Origin: an uncultured Shewanella sp.
Lineage (GTDB): Bacteria; Pseudomonadota; Gammaproteobacteria; Enterobacterales; Shewanellaceae
NCBI GenBank assembly: GCA_947503555.1
Contig: CANNEE010000008.1
Location: 124,001 to 188,000 of the forward strand
DNA length: 64,000 nt
Reading direction: 5' to 3'
In this document: positions 17,998-26,846 of the stretch, one piece after another
Position numbering within the stretch: the stretch's first letter is position 1
Layout: each line of letters begins with the position of its first letter
Translations under genes and position numbers: made by a program
Notes under the pieces: model-generated
The model's database searches: none
Told to the model about the DNA's origin: nothing
The model's input: only the letters and a program-made list of their open reading frames with translations

Positions 17998-18344
17998 TCA
18001 AATTCCCTTTGTTAAATTTCTTGATCAATTAAGAAGAGATTAAGTCTTAATTTCCATAAGACTTATTGATTAGGTATTGCTAGGTTTGAGCCATTGTTGA
18101 GTATGGTTATCGTGACCTCTCTTAGTGACAGAAATATGAAAAGTATGTACAAAACGTCAGGTAGTATGCTGGTTGGAGCAGTTGAGTGCTTAATCATCAC
18201 TGTCATGTTTCGATATTTAACAATGGTTTGCACTATGGGTTGATTGCTTTTTGCCCAAAAGTAAACTTTCCTCGTTGGCTTCAATTGACAGTGTGCTTAT
18301 CACAGGTATCCTAGGCTGCATAAGTATTATTACAGGTAGTATCA
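17998..18344. other. Divergent region upstream of bioB, no gene seen
   Basis: These 347 bases separate the unknown exported protein from bioB. They must hold the bioB promoter; TTGACA at 18288-18293 is a possible -35 element. I did not find a recognisable BirA operator (TTGTAAACC and its inverse complement) nor a gene. Confidence 0.4.
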
Positions 18345-19394
18345 ATGTCGAAGCCATTACGTCACGATTGGAAACGTTCAGAAATCGAAGCGCTATTTGC
18401 GCTTCCTATGAATGATCTTCTATTTCAAGCTCAAAGTGTTCATAGAGAGAACTTTGATCCCAATGAAATTCAAATTAGTCGTTTGTTATCGATAAAGACA
18501 GGTGCTTGCCCTGAAGATTGTAAATACTGCCCTCAAAGTGCCCGCTACGATACCGGTCTTGAAAAGGAGCGCTTGCTTGAAATTGAAAAAGTGCTTACCG
18601 AGGCGAGAGCGGCAAAGGCTGCGGGCGCATCACGTTTTTGTATGGGAGCAGCATGGCGTAATCCAAAAGAACGCGATATGCCGTATCTCACCGATATGGT
18701 GAGAGAGGTTAAAGCCATGGGCATGGAGACCTGCATGACCCTGGGAATGCTATCGCCCGATCAGGCATCTGAGCTTGCCGATGCTGGACTAGATTACTAT
18801 AACCATAATCTTGATACTTCCCCTGAATATTATGGTGATGTGATTACCACGCGTACCTATCAGAATCGACTCGATACACTTTCTCATGTGCGTGATGCCG
18901 GAATGAAGGTCTGTTCTGGCGGTATTGTGGGTATGGGCGAGCAGGGCAAAGATAGAGCCGGCTTATTACAACAATTGGCCAATATGGAAAAGCACCCAGA
19001 TTCAGTGCCAATCAATATGTTAGTGAAAGTGGCCGGTACGCCCTTTGGTGAGCTTGACGATCTCGACCCATTTGAGTTTGTGCGCACCATAGCCGTGGCC
19101 CGTATTATCATGCCCTTGTCTCGAGTGCGTTTATCTGCTGGCCGTGAAAGCATGACTGATGAGCTGCAAGCCATGTGCTTCTTTGCAGGTGCTAACTCTA
19201 TTTTCTATGGTTGTAAGCTGCTGACCACGCCAAACCCAGAAGAAAATGATGATATGAGCTTACTTAAGCGCTTAGGCCTGCACCCAGAACAAGGCCCAGC
19301 GGCCACTTCTGAGCAAGATAAAGCCTTGCTAGAGAGTGCGCAAGCGCGAAAAGATAAAGTCAGTGCCCCTTTTTATGATGCCGCAGCGCTGTAA
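18345..19394 (+). CDS. bioB: Biotin synthase
   Basis: A 349-residue radical SAM enzyme that inserts sulfur into dethiobiotin. The [4Fe-4S] Cys triad is in [12 protein letters not shown] (Cys 55, 59, 62). The second cluster ligands lie in [15 protein letters not shown] and [12 protein letters not shown], followed by the late Arg in VRLSAGRE. Length agrees with E. coli BioB (346). It is the first gene of bioB-bioF-bioC-bioD, with six bases to bioF. Confidence 0.97.
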   Translation: MSKPLRHDWKRSEIEALFALPMNDLLFQAQSVHRENFDPNEIQISRLLSIKTGACPEDCKYCPQSARYDTGLEKERLLEIEKVLTEARAAKAAGASRFCMGAAWRNPKERDMPYLTDMVREVKAMGMETCMTLGMLSPDQASELADAGLDYYNHNLDTSPEYYGDVITTRTYQNRLDTLSHVRDAGMKVCSGGIVGMGEQGKDRAGLLQQLANMEKHPDSVPINMLVKVAGTPFGELDDLDPFEFVRTIAVARIIMPLSRVRLSAGRESMTDELQAMCFFAGANSIFYGCKLLTTPNPEENDDMSLLKRLGLHPEQGPAATSEQDKALLESAQARKDKVSAPFYDAAAL

Positions 19395-19400
19395 CTGGGC

Positions 19401-20564
19401 ATGAATGACAGACTGAATCGTCGTATTTCAGCTAAACAGTCCGAGTTAGATAAGCTTGGACTGTTGCGAAGTCGTAGTGTATTTCCTGTCTCTAGTCAGT
19501 TGAAAGCCACAGAGGATCATGCTTCTTGTATTAACTTTGCTAGCAACGACTATTTAGGTTTGGCAACTGAGGCTGAATTGATTGAGTCTCTTTATCATGG
19601 AGCTAAAGCTTATGGCGTTGGCAGCGGTGCATCACCTCTGGTGACAGGTTACCAAAGCGCCCATTTGTTACTTGAACAAAAGTTATGTCAGTTGACTGGT
19701 ATGGAAGCTGGTTTGCTCTTTTGCTCAGGTTTCAGTGCTAACCATGCTTTGATAACGACTCTGTTTAATCAAGATGATTGTTTGGTGGCAGATAAGCTGA
19801 TCCATGCTTCAGTTATTGATGGCATTATGGCCTCTAAGGCTAAGCTAAAGCGTTTTGTGCATAACAATGTTGAAAGCGCGGCTAACTTGATTAAACGGCA
19901 TGCACCACAAGCGATTCTTACCGAAAGTGTGTTTAGTATGGATGGGGATGTCGCGCCGCTAAAAGCGTTAGCTAAGCTTGCCCATGATAATGATGCTTGG
20001 TTTATCGTTGATGATGCCCATGGTTTTGGCGTTATAGGTGAGCATGGTTTAGGTGCAAGAGAGTTAAGTCAGGATATCGACATTTTGTTGGTGACTTTTG
20101 GTAAGGCTTTAGGCTGCCAAGGTGCTGCAATTTTAGGCTCTCGAGCCTTAATCGATTACTTGGTTGCTAATGCTCGCCACTATATTTATTCAACAGCCTT
20201 GTCACCCGCGCTGGCTCATGTGGCGTTATCTTCTTTAGGCTTAATTGACACTCAAACAAAATATAGAGAGCAGCTAGGGCGCAATATTGCCCAGTTTAAG
20301 CAGCTTTGTGCTCAACAATCGATAGCGCTATTGCCCAGTGAGACACCGATACAGCCAGTGTTGATTGGTGATGATAAGGCTTGTGTTGATATTGCGCAAA
20401 ATTTGCTGGAAAGAGGCGTGAAAGTCGCGGCAATACGGCCTCCAACAGTGCCTAAAGGAGGCGCTAGGCTGCGTATAACCTTATCGGCGAAGCACTCACA
20501 GGAGGAGATCGCTCTGTTAGTGACTTTGCTTGGCGAGCAGTTAAATGGCAATCCTGTCAGTTAG
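19401..20564 (+). CDS. bioF: 8-amino-7-oxononanoate synthase
   Basis: A 387-residue PLP-dependent alpha-oxoamine synthase that condenses pimeloyl-ACP with L-alanine. Visible motifs are FASNDYLGLA near the N-terminus, GSGASPLVTGY, VDDAHGFGVIGEHG and the PLP lysine in VTFGKALGCQGAA (about residue 237). It is the second gene of the biotin operon, directly after bioB. Length matches E. coli BioF (384). Confidence 0.95.
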   Translation: MNDRLNRRISAKQSELDKLGLLRSRSVFPVSSQLKATEDHASCINFASNDYLGLATEAELIESLYHGAKAYGVGSGASPLVTGYQSAHLLLEQKLCQLTGMEAGLLFCSGFSANHALITTLFNQDDCLVADKLIHASVIDGIMASKAKLKRFVHNNVESAANLIKRHAPQAILTESVFSMDGDVAPLKALAKLAHDNDAWFIVDDAHGFGVIGEHGLGARELSQDIDILLVTFGKALGCQGAAILGSRALIDYLVANARHYIYSTALSPALAHVALSSLGLIDTQTKYREQLGRNIAQFKQLCAQQSIALLPSETPIQPVLIGDDKACVDIAQNLLERGVKVAAIRPPTVPKGGARLRITLSAKHSQEEIALLVTLLGEQLNGNPVS

Positions 20565-20579
20565 TTTTTAATTATTCAG

Positions 20580-21449
20580 ATGTTAATGAGGCATATGGCT
20601 GATCCCAATAAGCAGTTTAATCAAGCTATATCAGTACCAGTAGATAAGGTGTCGGCAAAATTTTCTGCGGCGGCGCAACGGTATAATCTATACGACAAAG
20701 TTCAAAGGTTGACGGCGACTCGATTGCTCAAAGGAGTCGATGCTAAGGCGTGGCAAGCTCGCTATATTCTGGATATAGGCTCAGGTCCTGGAACTGAGTT
20801 TCCGCTCAATGCTTGCTACGGGAAGCATAACCAAGCTGAAAATACTCGGCAGGTGGTCGCGCTTGATATTGCTCCAGGGATGTTACACCAACTTAAGTCT
20901 CAATATCCTGACTACATAGCGCTGTGCGCCGATGCACAAGCATTACCATTGGATGCGGATAGTGTTGATCTCATCTACTCTAATCTCGCACTGCAATGGT
21001 GTACTGACTTAACATCAAGCTTAGCCGAAGGCCATAGAGTGCTACGCTCACAAGGGGAGCTTCACTGCGCTGTTGTTGCGAAAGGCAGCTTACCTCAGTT
21101 ACGCCAGCTAGGATTAACAGTGAATGCTTTTCATTGCGAGCAATTTATTCGAGAAGCAATGGCTGCATCTGATTGGCAAGCGTATAAGGTCGGGCTGGTA
21201 GAGTTTACCCTTTATTTCGATAAGCTACGTGAGCTACTTTATTCGATAAAAGGGGTTGGCGCTTCGATTAATGCTCAACCTAAAGAACAAGATAGTTCAA
21301 CGGGGCAGGGCTATCAGGAGTCTACGCAAGTGTTGTTGCGAGGCAGAGGAGATTGGCAAAGGCTACAGCAATTGGCTGAGGAGCTACGCCAACCAAAGGG
21401 GTTACCACTCACATATCAAGTCGCTTTTATTCGCGGGAAAAAACGTTGA
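20580..21449 (+). CDS. bioC: Malonyl-ACP O-methyltransferase
   Basis: A SAM-dependent methyltransferase of up to 289 residues that primes pimelate synthesis by methylating malonyl-ACP. Motif I is ILDIGSGPGTEFP (about residues 60-72), and IYSNLALQWC matches the post-motif segment typical of BioC. The start at 20580 is not certain: an in-frame ATG at 20595 has GAGG just before it and would give 284 residues. It lies between bioF and bioD. Confidence 0.92.
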   Translation: MLMRHMADPNKQFNQAISVPVDKVSAKFSAAAQRYNLYDKVQRLTATRLLKGVDAKAWQARYILDIGSGPGTEFPLNACYGKHNQAENTRQVVALDIAPGMLHQLKSQYPDYIALCADAQALPLDADSVDLIYSNLALQWCTDLTSSLAEGHRVLRSQGELHCAVVAKGSLPQLRQLGLTVNAFHCEQFIREAMAASDWQAYKVGLVEFTLYFDKLRELLYSIKGVGASINAQPKEQDSSTGQGYQESTQVLLRGRGDWQRLQQLAEELRQPKGLPLTYQVAFIRGKKR

Positions 21450-21473
21450 ATGACTTAAAAGGAAAGCAAAGCA

Positions 21474-22151
21474 TTGAGTTATTTTGTAGCTGGCACAGAT
21501 ACCGACAGTGGTAAAACCTTCGTTGCTTCGGCGCTATTACATCTAGCAAGTATTCAAGGTAAAACCAGTCTAGGTGTGAAACCTATCGCATCGGGTTCGA
21601 GTTGGAATGAGAACTCTGAGCTGCAAAACAGTGATGCGTTAAGCCTAATGGCTGCTTCCAATATTAAGTTGGCTTACAACTGTGTTAACCCTTTGACTTT
21701 TGAGCCAGCTATTGCACCTCATATTGCCGCTGCGCAGCAAGGGATTGAATTAAGTGTAAGCGAACTTGCGCAGTTACTCCCCTTTGAAGAGCTGAATAAA
21801 GCTGATTTCGCGCTGATTGAGGGGGCTGGAGGATGGCGTTTGCCGTTAAATGATAGTGAATTTTTATCTGACTTTGTTAAACAGCACAGGCTTCCTGTTA
21901 TCTTGGTTGTTGGCGTGAAATTAGGTTGCTTGAATCACGCCTTACTGACCCAAGAAGCGATTTTAGCTGATGGGCTCAATATCGCTGGCTGGGTTGCGAA
22001 CCAAGCCGTCGCCGAGGTGAGCTGCTTGCAAGAAAACTTGGCTTATTTACACCGTCATATGAAAGCACCATGTTTGGGGACAATTCCTTTTCTTACAAAG
22101 CCTGATATTGCTCATGCAGCCGAATATCTTGATCTTTCTTCCTTATCCTAG
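21474..22151 (+). CDS. bioD: Dethiobiotin synthetase, TTG start
   Basis: A 225-residue ATP-dependent carboxylase that closes the ureido ring of dethiobiotin. The P-loop GTDTDSGKTFVASAL lies at the N-terminus, followed by KPIASGS and EGAGGWRLPL. The start codon is TTG at 21474, placed by the AAAAGGA ribosome site nine bases upstream and by the P-loop position. It is the last gene of the operon; no intrinsic terminator is obvious after it, and the htpX promoter begins about 45 bases on. Confidence 0.95.
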   Translation: MSYFVAGTDTDSGKTFVASALLHLASIQGKTSLGVKPIASGSSWNENSELQNSDALSLMAASNIKLAYNCVNPLTFEPAIAPHIAAAQQGIELSVSELAQLLPFEELNKADFALIEGAGGWRLPLNDSEFLSDFVKQHRLPVILVVGVKLGCLNHALLTQEAILADGLNIAGWVANQAVAEVSCLQENLAYLHRHMKAPCLGTIPFLTKPDIAHAAEYLDLSSLS

Positions 22152-22194
22152 GAACTGCCTAATAATATTTATTGTTAATATTTTAGTTCTGCCC

Positions 22195-22222
22195 TTGAAA
22201 TCCTAAGAAAGAGACATATTAT
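22195..22222 (+). promoter_or_regulatory. htpX promoter
   Basis: TTGAAA (22195-22200) and TATTAT (22217-22222) match the sigma-70 -35 and -10 boxes at five of six positions each, with a 16-bp spacer. The -10 box lies inside the first palindrome of the operator described next. Confidence 0.55.
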
Positions 22223-22250
22223 GTCTGTATCAAGACATAATATGTCTCTT
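22209..22250 (+). promoter_or_regulatory. Double palindromic operator in front of htpX
   Basis: Two 15-bp near-identical palindromes, AGACATATTATGTCT (22212-22226) and AGACATAATATGTCT (22233-22247), each symmetric around one base, have centres exactly 21 bp apart. Together they also form a perfect 18-bp inverted repeat with a six-base loop. They cover the -10 box and the start-site region and end 12 bases before the htpX ATG. Two turns of helix between sites is the usual spacing for cooperative binding of two repressor dimers. A hairpin in the 5' leader mRNA is the other possible role. The binding protein is not identifiable from the motif. Confidence 0.6.
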
Positions 22251-22262
22251 GTAGGAGTGTAA

Positions 22263-23117
22263 ATGAAAAGAATCTTTCTATTGATTGCAACTAATTTAGC
22301 TATCTTATTAGTTGCTTCTATCGTGATGTCAATTCTAGGTGTCAATACCTCATCAATGTCCGGTTTGCTTGTGTTCGCTGCCATTTTTGGTTTTGGTGGT
22401 TCATTTCTTAGTTTAGCCATCTCTAAGTGGATGGCAAAAAAGACCATGGGTTGCGAGGTGATCAATCAACCAAGAGATGAGAATGAACGTTGGCTAGTGG
22501 AAACGGTTGCTAAGCAGGCCAAGCAAGTAGGCATAAAAATGCCTGAAGTAGCTATTTATCAAGGGCAAGAGATGAATGCTTTTGCCACTGGTCCGAGTAA
22601 AAATAATGCTCTGGTTGCGGTAAGTACTGGATTATTGTACGGCATGAAGGCTGATGAAATTGAGGCTGTACTTGCCCATGAGGTTAGCCATATTGCCAAT
22701 GGTGATATGGTGACCCTCACATTGATTCAGGGCGTGGTTAATACCTTTGTGATTTTTGCGGCTCGTGTAGTGGCGGGTATTATTGATAACTTTGTTGCGG
22801 GCGATGAAGAGGGCGAAGGCTTAGGGACTTTTGCTTATATGGGGGTTGTATTTGTACTGGATCTATTATTTGGTATTTTGGCTTCCATGATTGTGGCTTA
22901 CTTCTCTCGAATTAGAGAGTTTAAAGCGGATAAAGGTGCAGGTGAGCTTGTAGGAAACCATAAAATGATTGCTGCGCTAGAGCGTTTGAAATCGGGACCT
23001 GAAACCGGGGCCATGCCCGCACAGATGTCTGCTTTTGGTATTAATGGTGGTTCACGAGTGTCTTCACTATTAATGAGTCACCCATCATTAGATAGCCGTA
23101 TTGCTGCGTTAAGTTAA
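22263..23117 (+). CDS. htpX: Membrane zinc metalloprotease HtpX
   Basis: A 284-residue M48 protease involved in membrane-protein quality control. Two N-terminal transmembrane helices (about 5-25 and 32-55) precede the zinc site HEVSH (residues 139-143) in [13 protein letters not shown]. Two more helices follow (about 155-175 and 195-215), then the third zinc ligand Glu in [21 protein letters not shown] lies directly upstream of the ATG. In E. coli, htpX responds to CpxR and heat; here a double palindrome covers the promoter instead of a visible CpxR box. Confidence 0.95.
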   Translation: MKRIFLLIATNLAILLVASIVMSILGVNTSSMSGLLVFAAIFGFGGSFLSLAISKWMAKKTMGCEVINQPRDENERWLVETVAKQAKQVGIKMPEVAIYQGQEMNAFATGPSKNNALVAVSTGLLYGMKADEIEAVLAHEVSHIANGDMVTLTLIQGVVNTFVIFAARVVAGIIDNFVAGDEEGEGLGTFAYMGVVFVLDLLFGILASMIVAYFSRIREFKADKGAGELVGNHKMIAALERLKSGPETGAMPAQMSAFGINGGSRVSSLLMSHPSLDSRIAALS

Positions 23118-23146
23118 TATTTTTCCTTGTGTTAGTGGTTGATTTT

Positions 23147-23171
23147 AGGAGGCGCTTTGCCTCCTTTTTTT
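23147..23171 (+). terminator. htpX terminator
   Basis: Stem AGGAGGC / GCCTCCT with a short loop followed by seven T residues, 30 bases after the htpX stop. Confidence 0.9.
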
Positions 23172-23184
23172 GCTTATTGCTTTC

Positions 23185-23198
23185 TTGATATGAATCAA
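23185..23198. promoter_or_regulatory. Perfect FNR/EtrA box upstream of cctA
   Basis: TTGATATGAATCAA matches the FNR consensus TTGAT-N4-ATCAA at all ten defined positions. It is about 285 bases upstream of the cctA start. Anaerobic control of a periplasmic electron-carrier cytochrome by the FNR homologue EtrA is expected in Shewanella. The distance implies a long leader or an additional promoter, perhaps the TATATT near 23320. Confidence 0.6.
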
Positions 23199-23481
23199 AT
23201 TTAGTTTAAGCGAAATCGCATTTTGGTCAATTTTGAGAGTTGGCTCAATGAACCTAGGTGTAAATAAAAGTAAATTCATTATATAAGCATTTGGTTACAT
23301 GATTTAGCGCACATTTTGTTTTTGCTTATATTGGTAAAGTGCCGCCTTCTGAGAAGCGAGTTGCCAATTGGGCAGACCTTAGCTAAGTTAATCAGAGTCG
23401 TGCTAAGAAAAGATAGCTAAGATGGAACAAGGAATAAAAATTAACGTTTCCACTTAGTTATCGCTATATGAGGATTATAAC

Positions 23482-23829
23482 GTGAGCAAAAAACTATTGA
23501 GTGCCCTGTTTGGTGCTGGTTTAGCAGCATTAGCCCTATCGCCAGCAGCTTTTGCAGAAGATCAAACTTTATCTGATTTCCACTCAGAAATGGATGGTTG
23601 TGAAGCATGTCATGCTGATGGCTCTCCTTCAGCTGATGGTGAGTATGAGTTTGAGCAGTGTCAGAGCTGTCACGGCGGTATGGATGAAATGAATGCTGTT
23701 CATCAACCACATGATGGTAGTTTGACCTGTGCTGACTGTCACGCACCCCATGATGCAAACGTAGGTGAGAAGCCAACGTGTGATGCTTGTCATGATGATG
23801 GTCGTACCGCGGAATCTGCGCTTAAGTAA
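23482..23829 (+). CDS. cctA: Small tetraheme cytochrome c (Stc)
   Basis: A 115-residue periplasmic cytochrome with a signal peptide ending AFA-ED. Four CXXCH haem sites are present: CEACH, CQSCH, CADCH and CDACH. The order and spacing, and the sequence as I remember it, match Shewanella CctA closely. This soluble carrier shuttles electrons between the CymA quinol dehydrogenase and periplasmic or outer-membrane reductases during anaerobic growth. It stands as a single gene with its own terminator and an FNR box far upstream. Confidence 0.95.
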   Translation: MSKKLLSALFGAGLAALALSPAAFAEDQTLSDFHSEMDGCEACHADGSPSADGEYEFEQCQSCHGGMDEMNAVHQPHDGSLTCADCHAPHDANVGEKPTCDACHDDGRTAESALK

Positions 23830-23858
23830 AGTGCGATTTTAGCTATATTGAATGTAAT

Positions 23859-23889
23859 AAAAATGCCAGCGATTAGCTGGCATTTTTTA
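23859..23889 (+). terminator. cctA terminator
   Basis: Stem AAAAATGCCAGC / GCTGGCATTTTT with a five-base loop and a T-run, 30 bases after the cctA stop. Confidence 0.9.
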
Positions 23890-24065
23890 TATTTAAGTTA
23901 TAGGGTGTTGATAATATTAGCTAAATTGGTAGAATTTTGCTGGTTTAACTTTTAACAGCAGAAACTAATGACTTGCGTTGCATTTTATAGAGACAATAAT
24001 GTAACTTAAGTCGGGTATCCTCAGTTGAGGTACCAAAGGATGATTAATGACAGGGAGTGAGCAGG

Positions 24066-24698
24066 ATGTTCAAATTCGTACATTGGATGATAGTGTCACG
24101 TTCTCAGCTATTAGCTGATTTACTAACCTCAACTTGGCCAAGAGAGTTCTTGGTTCGGCTAACCCAAGCCGAGCCCGATGGAGTTCAATCAGATCTTGCC
24201 CCTAATAATGTATCGCTGGTGGTCATTGACCTTTCTACAGTCGATATTCAACAGGCGTATCAAATTCAGCGAGATTTAGAGAAACGTACTCCATCAGTTC
24301 GAGTCGTGTTTCTACATTACCCAACTTCAATTGATGCTAGCTTTTTGCTTCAATGTTCAAACATAGCCGGTGTGTTTACTGCTGCTACCAGCCTTGAAGA
24401 GATAGGGAAAGGGTTGAAATTAATATTAAATGGCCAAGTGATTATTCCGGCGGACATTCTCAACACAGCGTTAGTTAACGCTGAGAATGACGATAATGAT
24501 TGCCTCACCATACGCGAGCGCGAAGTGTTAAAGGCACTGCTTTCAGGCAGTACTAATCTCGATATTGCTAATCAGTTGTATGTTAGTGAGAGTACCATTA
24601 AGACCCACCTATACCGTGCATTTAGAAAAATTGGTGTATCCAGTCGGGGGCAGGCAATTGCATGGGCTCAGCGAAATATGCATGAAGTTCATATTTAG
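24066..24698 (+). CDS. LuxR/CsgD-type transcriptional regulator
   Basis: About 210 residues. The N-terminal 130 residues look like a degenerate receiver domain: an Asp is retained in LVVIDLS, but the acidic pocket near the N-terminus (WMIVSRSQLL) is missing, as in CsgD-like regulators. The C-terminal LuxR helix-turn-helix is clear: LTIREREVLKALLSGSTNLDIANQLYVSESTIKTHLYRAFRKIG. The start is uncertain. ATG 24066 fits GGGAG about ten bases upstream; an in-frame GTG lies at 24057. Its position next to cctA may be coincidence, since each has its own terminator. Confidence 0.75.
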   Translation: MFKFVHWMIVSRSQLLADLLTSTWPREFLVRLTQAEPDGVQSDLAPNNVSLVVIDLSTVDIQQAYQIQRDLEKRTPSVRVVFLHYPTSIDASFLLQCSNIAGVFTAATSLEEIGKGLKLILNGQVIIPADILNTALVNAENDDNDCLTIREREVLKALLSGSTNLDIANQLYVSESTIKTHLYRAFRKIGVSSRGQAIAWAQRNMHEVHI

Positions 24699-24717
24699 TG
24701 GGCTAAAATATAAAATG

Positions 24718-24739
24718 AAGGCGCCATAGGGCGCCTTTT
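24718..24739 (+). terminator. Terminator after the LuxR-type gene
   Basis: Stem AAGGCGCC / GGCGCCTT with a four-base loop followed by TTTTG. Confidence 0.8.
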
Positions 24740-24842
24740 GTTTATCTATCGATTCAGTTTCTTAGCTAGCGATTTGAGATAGCACAGGTATAATATTGAC
24801 AGGGTTCGTTTCCGTTAAAATTACAATCAGAGGAATAATGCG

Positions 24843-25199
24843 ATGGCTGAAGAGACCATTTTTAGTAAAATTATCCGCCGAGAAATTCCCGCCGAAATCG
24901 TATTTCAAGATGAATTAGTGACAGCATTTAGAGACATCACGCCCAAAGCCCCAACTCATGTTTTGATTATTCCAAATCATCATATCGCCACAGTTAATGA
25001 TGTGAAGGCTTCAGATGAGTTAGCCTTAGGTCGAATGATGACGGTAGCGGCTAAAATTGCTCAAGAAGAGGGAATTGCTGAAGATGGTTATCGTTTAATC
25101 ATGAACTGCAATGAGCATGGAGGACAAGAAGTGTTTCATATTCATATGCATCTAGTGGGCGGTAAGCCGCTTGGCCCTATGTTGAGTAGCCGTAAATGA
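24843..25199 (+). CDS. hinT: HIT-family purine nucleotide hydrolase (HinT-like)
   Basis: A 118-residue histidine-triad protein. The catalytic motif HIHMHLVGG lies near the C-terminus and the N-terminal [18 protein letters not shown] is typical of HinT. Relatives hydrolyse adenosine 5'-monophosphoramidates. The last bases overlap the start of the double-hotdog gene (ATGA), so the two are translationally coupled. Confidence 0.92.
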   Translation: MAEETIFSKIIRREIPAEIVFQDELVTAFRDITPKAPTHVLIIPNHHIATVNDVKASDELALGRMMTVAAKIAQEEGIAEDGYRLIMNCNEHGGQEVFHIHMHLVGGKPLGPMLSSRK

Positions 25200-26203
25200 A
25201 GCTGAATCCAGAATTTTTTCCGCTTACTCAGCTTGCAAGCCGATTTACTGGGCAATTAACCCAGTGTCGAAAACTAGGATTGAAAGTTCACGAGGCGAGT
25301 GAACACCATGTATTAATAGAGTTGCCGTACAGCACTGAGTTAATAGGCTATCCAGATACAGGTGTGATTCATGGTGGTGTTGTCACCACCTTAATGGATA
25401 CCGCTTGTGGTAGTGCTGTAGTATGTGCGATTTTTGAGAAATTTAACTCCTTAGAAATTTCTCCGACTCTGGATTTGCGTGTCGATTATATGAAGCCTGC
25501 AGAACCTAATAAGCCTATTTATGGATTTGCAGAGTGTTATCGTATGTCTTCCAGCGTCGCTTTTACACGGGCTATTGCTTATCAAGACTCTATTGATGAA
25601 CCCATTGCCCACGCAGTTGGCTCTTTCATGCGTATCAGTTCTGAAATGATTGGAGAGGAGTTTCGCCAAGCATTAATGGGTAAGCGTGATTTAGTTGCTG
25701 AGCGATTTAGTCATAGTCTTACTAATAGCCAAGATAAAGTGGTGTCTGCACCGTCACTTGAGCATACAGGGCTCGATGTCAAAGGCATTGTGAAAAAGGC
25801 TACTGAGCTGAATGATTTTGGCCATCTATTGGAACACGTTCCCTATGCCAATTTTATTGGAATGGCGGTAGAGCGTTTCGGTGACGAGCTAGTATTTAGG
25901 CTACCAGCTCGAGATGGCAATTTAGGTAATCCGGTATTACCTGCCATTCATGGTGGTGTGATTGCAGGTTTTATGGAGATGTCAGCCATTGTTCAATTAA
26001 TGGTCTTTATGCAGACCTCAAAAGTGCCTAAGGTCGTAGACTTCTCTATTGATTATCTAAGGGCTGGCTACAACAAAGATACCTTTGCTGAGTGCAGAAT
26101 AACTCGACAAGGCCGAAGAGTTGCTAATGTAAATATCAACTGTTGGCAAACGAATAGAAAGCAGCTCATTTCTACCGCCAGAGCTCATTTCTTAATTGAT
26201 TAG
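25196..26203 (+). CDS. Tandem hotdog-fold acyl-CoA thioesterase
   Basis: A 335-residue protein formed by two PaaI-type hotdog domains in tandem. The first contains [17 protein letters not shown] (about 61-77) and the second [17 protein letters not shown] (about 248-264); single-domain relatives are about 140 residues. Each HGG-x-D/E element marks an active site, with Asp in the first copy and Glu in the second. It probably hydrolyses acyl-CoA esters; the substrate is unknown. It overlaps hinT by four bases. Confidence 0.85.
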   Translation: MKLNPEFFPLTQLASRFTGQLTQCRKLGLKVHEASEHHVLIELPYSTELIGYPDTGVIHGGVVTTLMDTACGSAVVCAIFEKFNSLEISPTLDLRVDYMKPAEPNKPIYGFAECYRMSSSVAFTRAIAYQDSIDEPIAHAVGSFMRISSEMIGEEFRQALMGKRDLVAERFSHSLTNSQDKVVSAPSLEHTGLDVKGIVKKATELNDFGHLLEHVPYANFIGMAVERFGDELVFRLPARDGNLGNPVLPAIHGGVIAGFMEMSAIVQLMVFMQTSKVPKVVDFSIDYLRAGYNKDTFAECRITRQGRRVANVNINCWQTNRKQLISTARAHFLID

Positions 26204-26216
26204 CTCATTTCGGTAC

Positions 26217-26517
26217 TAAAAAAGCACCTAGGGGCTGTTGATCTTTGCTGATTAGTTTTTGCGCTGAGTCAATGGCATTTTATCGCGGCGAACGAGGTGA
26301 GGCTTAGCAATCTAAGTAAATTCTCGTTCAACAATGAGAAAATGCCATTGAATCGCGCCCGAAGGGCAGTATTTACAGCGCACTTCTACTGCGTTATCGC
26401 TTATTTATGTAGAATAACTACACTGCACAAGCTCTGCCTTGTCTAAGCACGCTGTAAATTGCTGCAAAAAGAACCTTGAAAGATCAACAGCCCCTAGTAT
26501 CAGGTGCTTTTTTTGAT
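26217..26517 (+). terminator. Terminator of the hotdog gene, split by an insertion
   Basis: The left arm AAAAAAGCACCT is at 26218-26229 and the matching right arm AGGTGCTTTTTT at 26502-26513. Removing the 264-bp element and one copy of its TA duplication restores a compact hairpin, stem GCACCT / AGGTGC with a six-base loop AGTATC and flanking A and T runs. This was clearly one bidirectional intrinsic terminator before the insertion. Confidence 0.75.
26231..26494. mobile_element. MITE-like element, 264 bp, with TA target duplication
   Basis: Perfect 16-bp terminal inverted repeats GGGGCTGTTGATCTTT (left, 26231-26246) and its complement (26479-26494) are flanked by TA on both sides. The interior has no ORF of note. 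It folds on itself: TCAATGGCATTTT (26269-26281) pairs with AAAATGCCATTGA (26338-26350), and ATTTACAGCG near 26369 pairs with CGCTGTAAAT near 26453. Size, TIRs, TA duplication and lack of a transposase fit a non-autonomous miniature element, with a TA preference like that of Tc1/mariner-IS630 transposases. The parent element is not known to me. Confidence 0.75.
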
Positions 26518-26689
26518 CTGTTAACAAAGTGGCTTGCAGGCTACTTTCAAGCAAATTAAGCTAAATTGTAAACTTAGCTATAACTTTCATATTGTTACGC
26601 TCGCAATGTGAACCAAATGGTTCATAACGCCTAGAATAATGTGCACTAAAGTATGTTCATTAAATGTCGAGTTAGAGTATACTTTGCCG

Positions 26690-26784
26690 CGCCAAGGGGT
26701 GTTTGAAGTTAAGTCTTCAGACTGAGATGTTGAAATACAAACCCTTAGAACCTGATCCGGCTAATACCGGCGTAGGAATGGGCC
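26690..26784 (+). ncRNA. TPP (THI-box) riboswitch
   Basis: The conserved aptamer pieces occur in order: GGGGTG, ACTGAGATG, ATACAAACCC, AGAACCTGATCCGGCTAATACC, and GCGTAGGAA. These are the thiamine-pyrophosphate-binding elements of the THI box. A -10 box TATACT at 26678-26683 lies just upstream. It precedes an operon of thiamine uptake and salvage genes and should repress them when TPP is abundant. Confidence 0.95.
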
Positions 26785-26817
26785 ATTATACCGTGCACTT
26801 CTTTATGCTTTCTTGTT

Positions 26818-26845
26818 GCCGGATCTCAAACATTATTTGAGGTCC
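26818..26845 (+). promoter_or_regulatory. Ribosome-site-sequestering hairpin of the TPP riboswitch
   Basis: GGATCTCAAA (26821-26830) pairs with TTTGAGGTCC (26836-26845) around a five-base loop, hiding the GAGG ribosome site four bases before the ATG at 26847. The 8-mer GCCGGATC at 26818-26825, the 5' side of this hairpin, is exactly complementary to GATCCGGC at 26754-26761 inside the aptamer. Without TPP that pairing would open the hairpin; with TPP the aptamer strand is occupied and the hairpin forms. This is a prediction from complementarity. Confidence 0.65.
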
Positions 26846-26846
26846 T

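Noticed and set aside
18063-18284. 73-codon minus-strand frame upstream of bioB
   Set aside because: No ribosome site or family resemblance; lies in the bioB promoter region.
23441-23776. 111-codon His-rich frame opposite cctA
   Set aside because: It is the antisense shadow of the CXXCH-rich cytochrome; the His runs come from reversed haem-motif codons.
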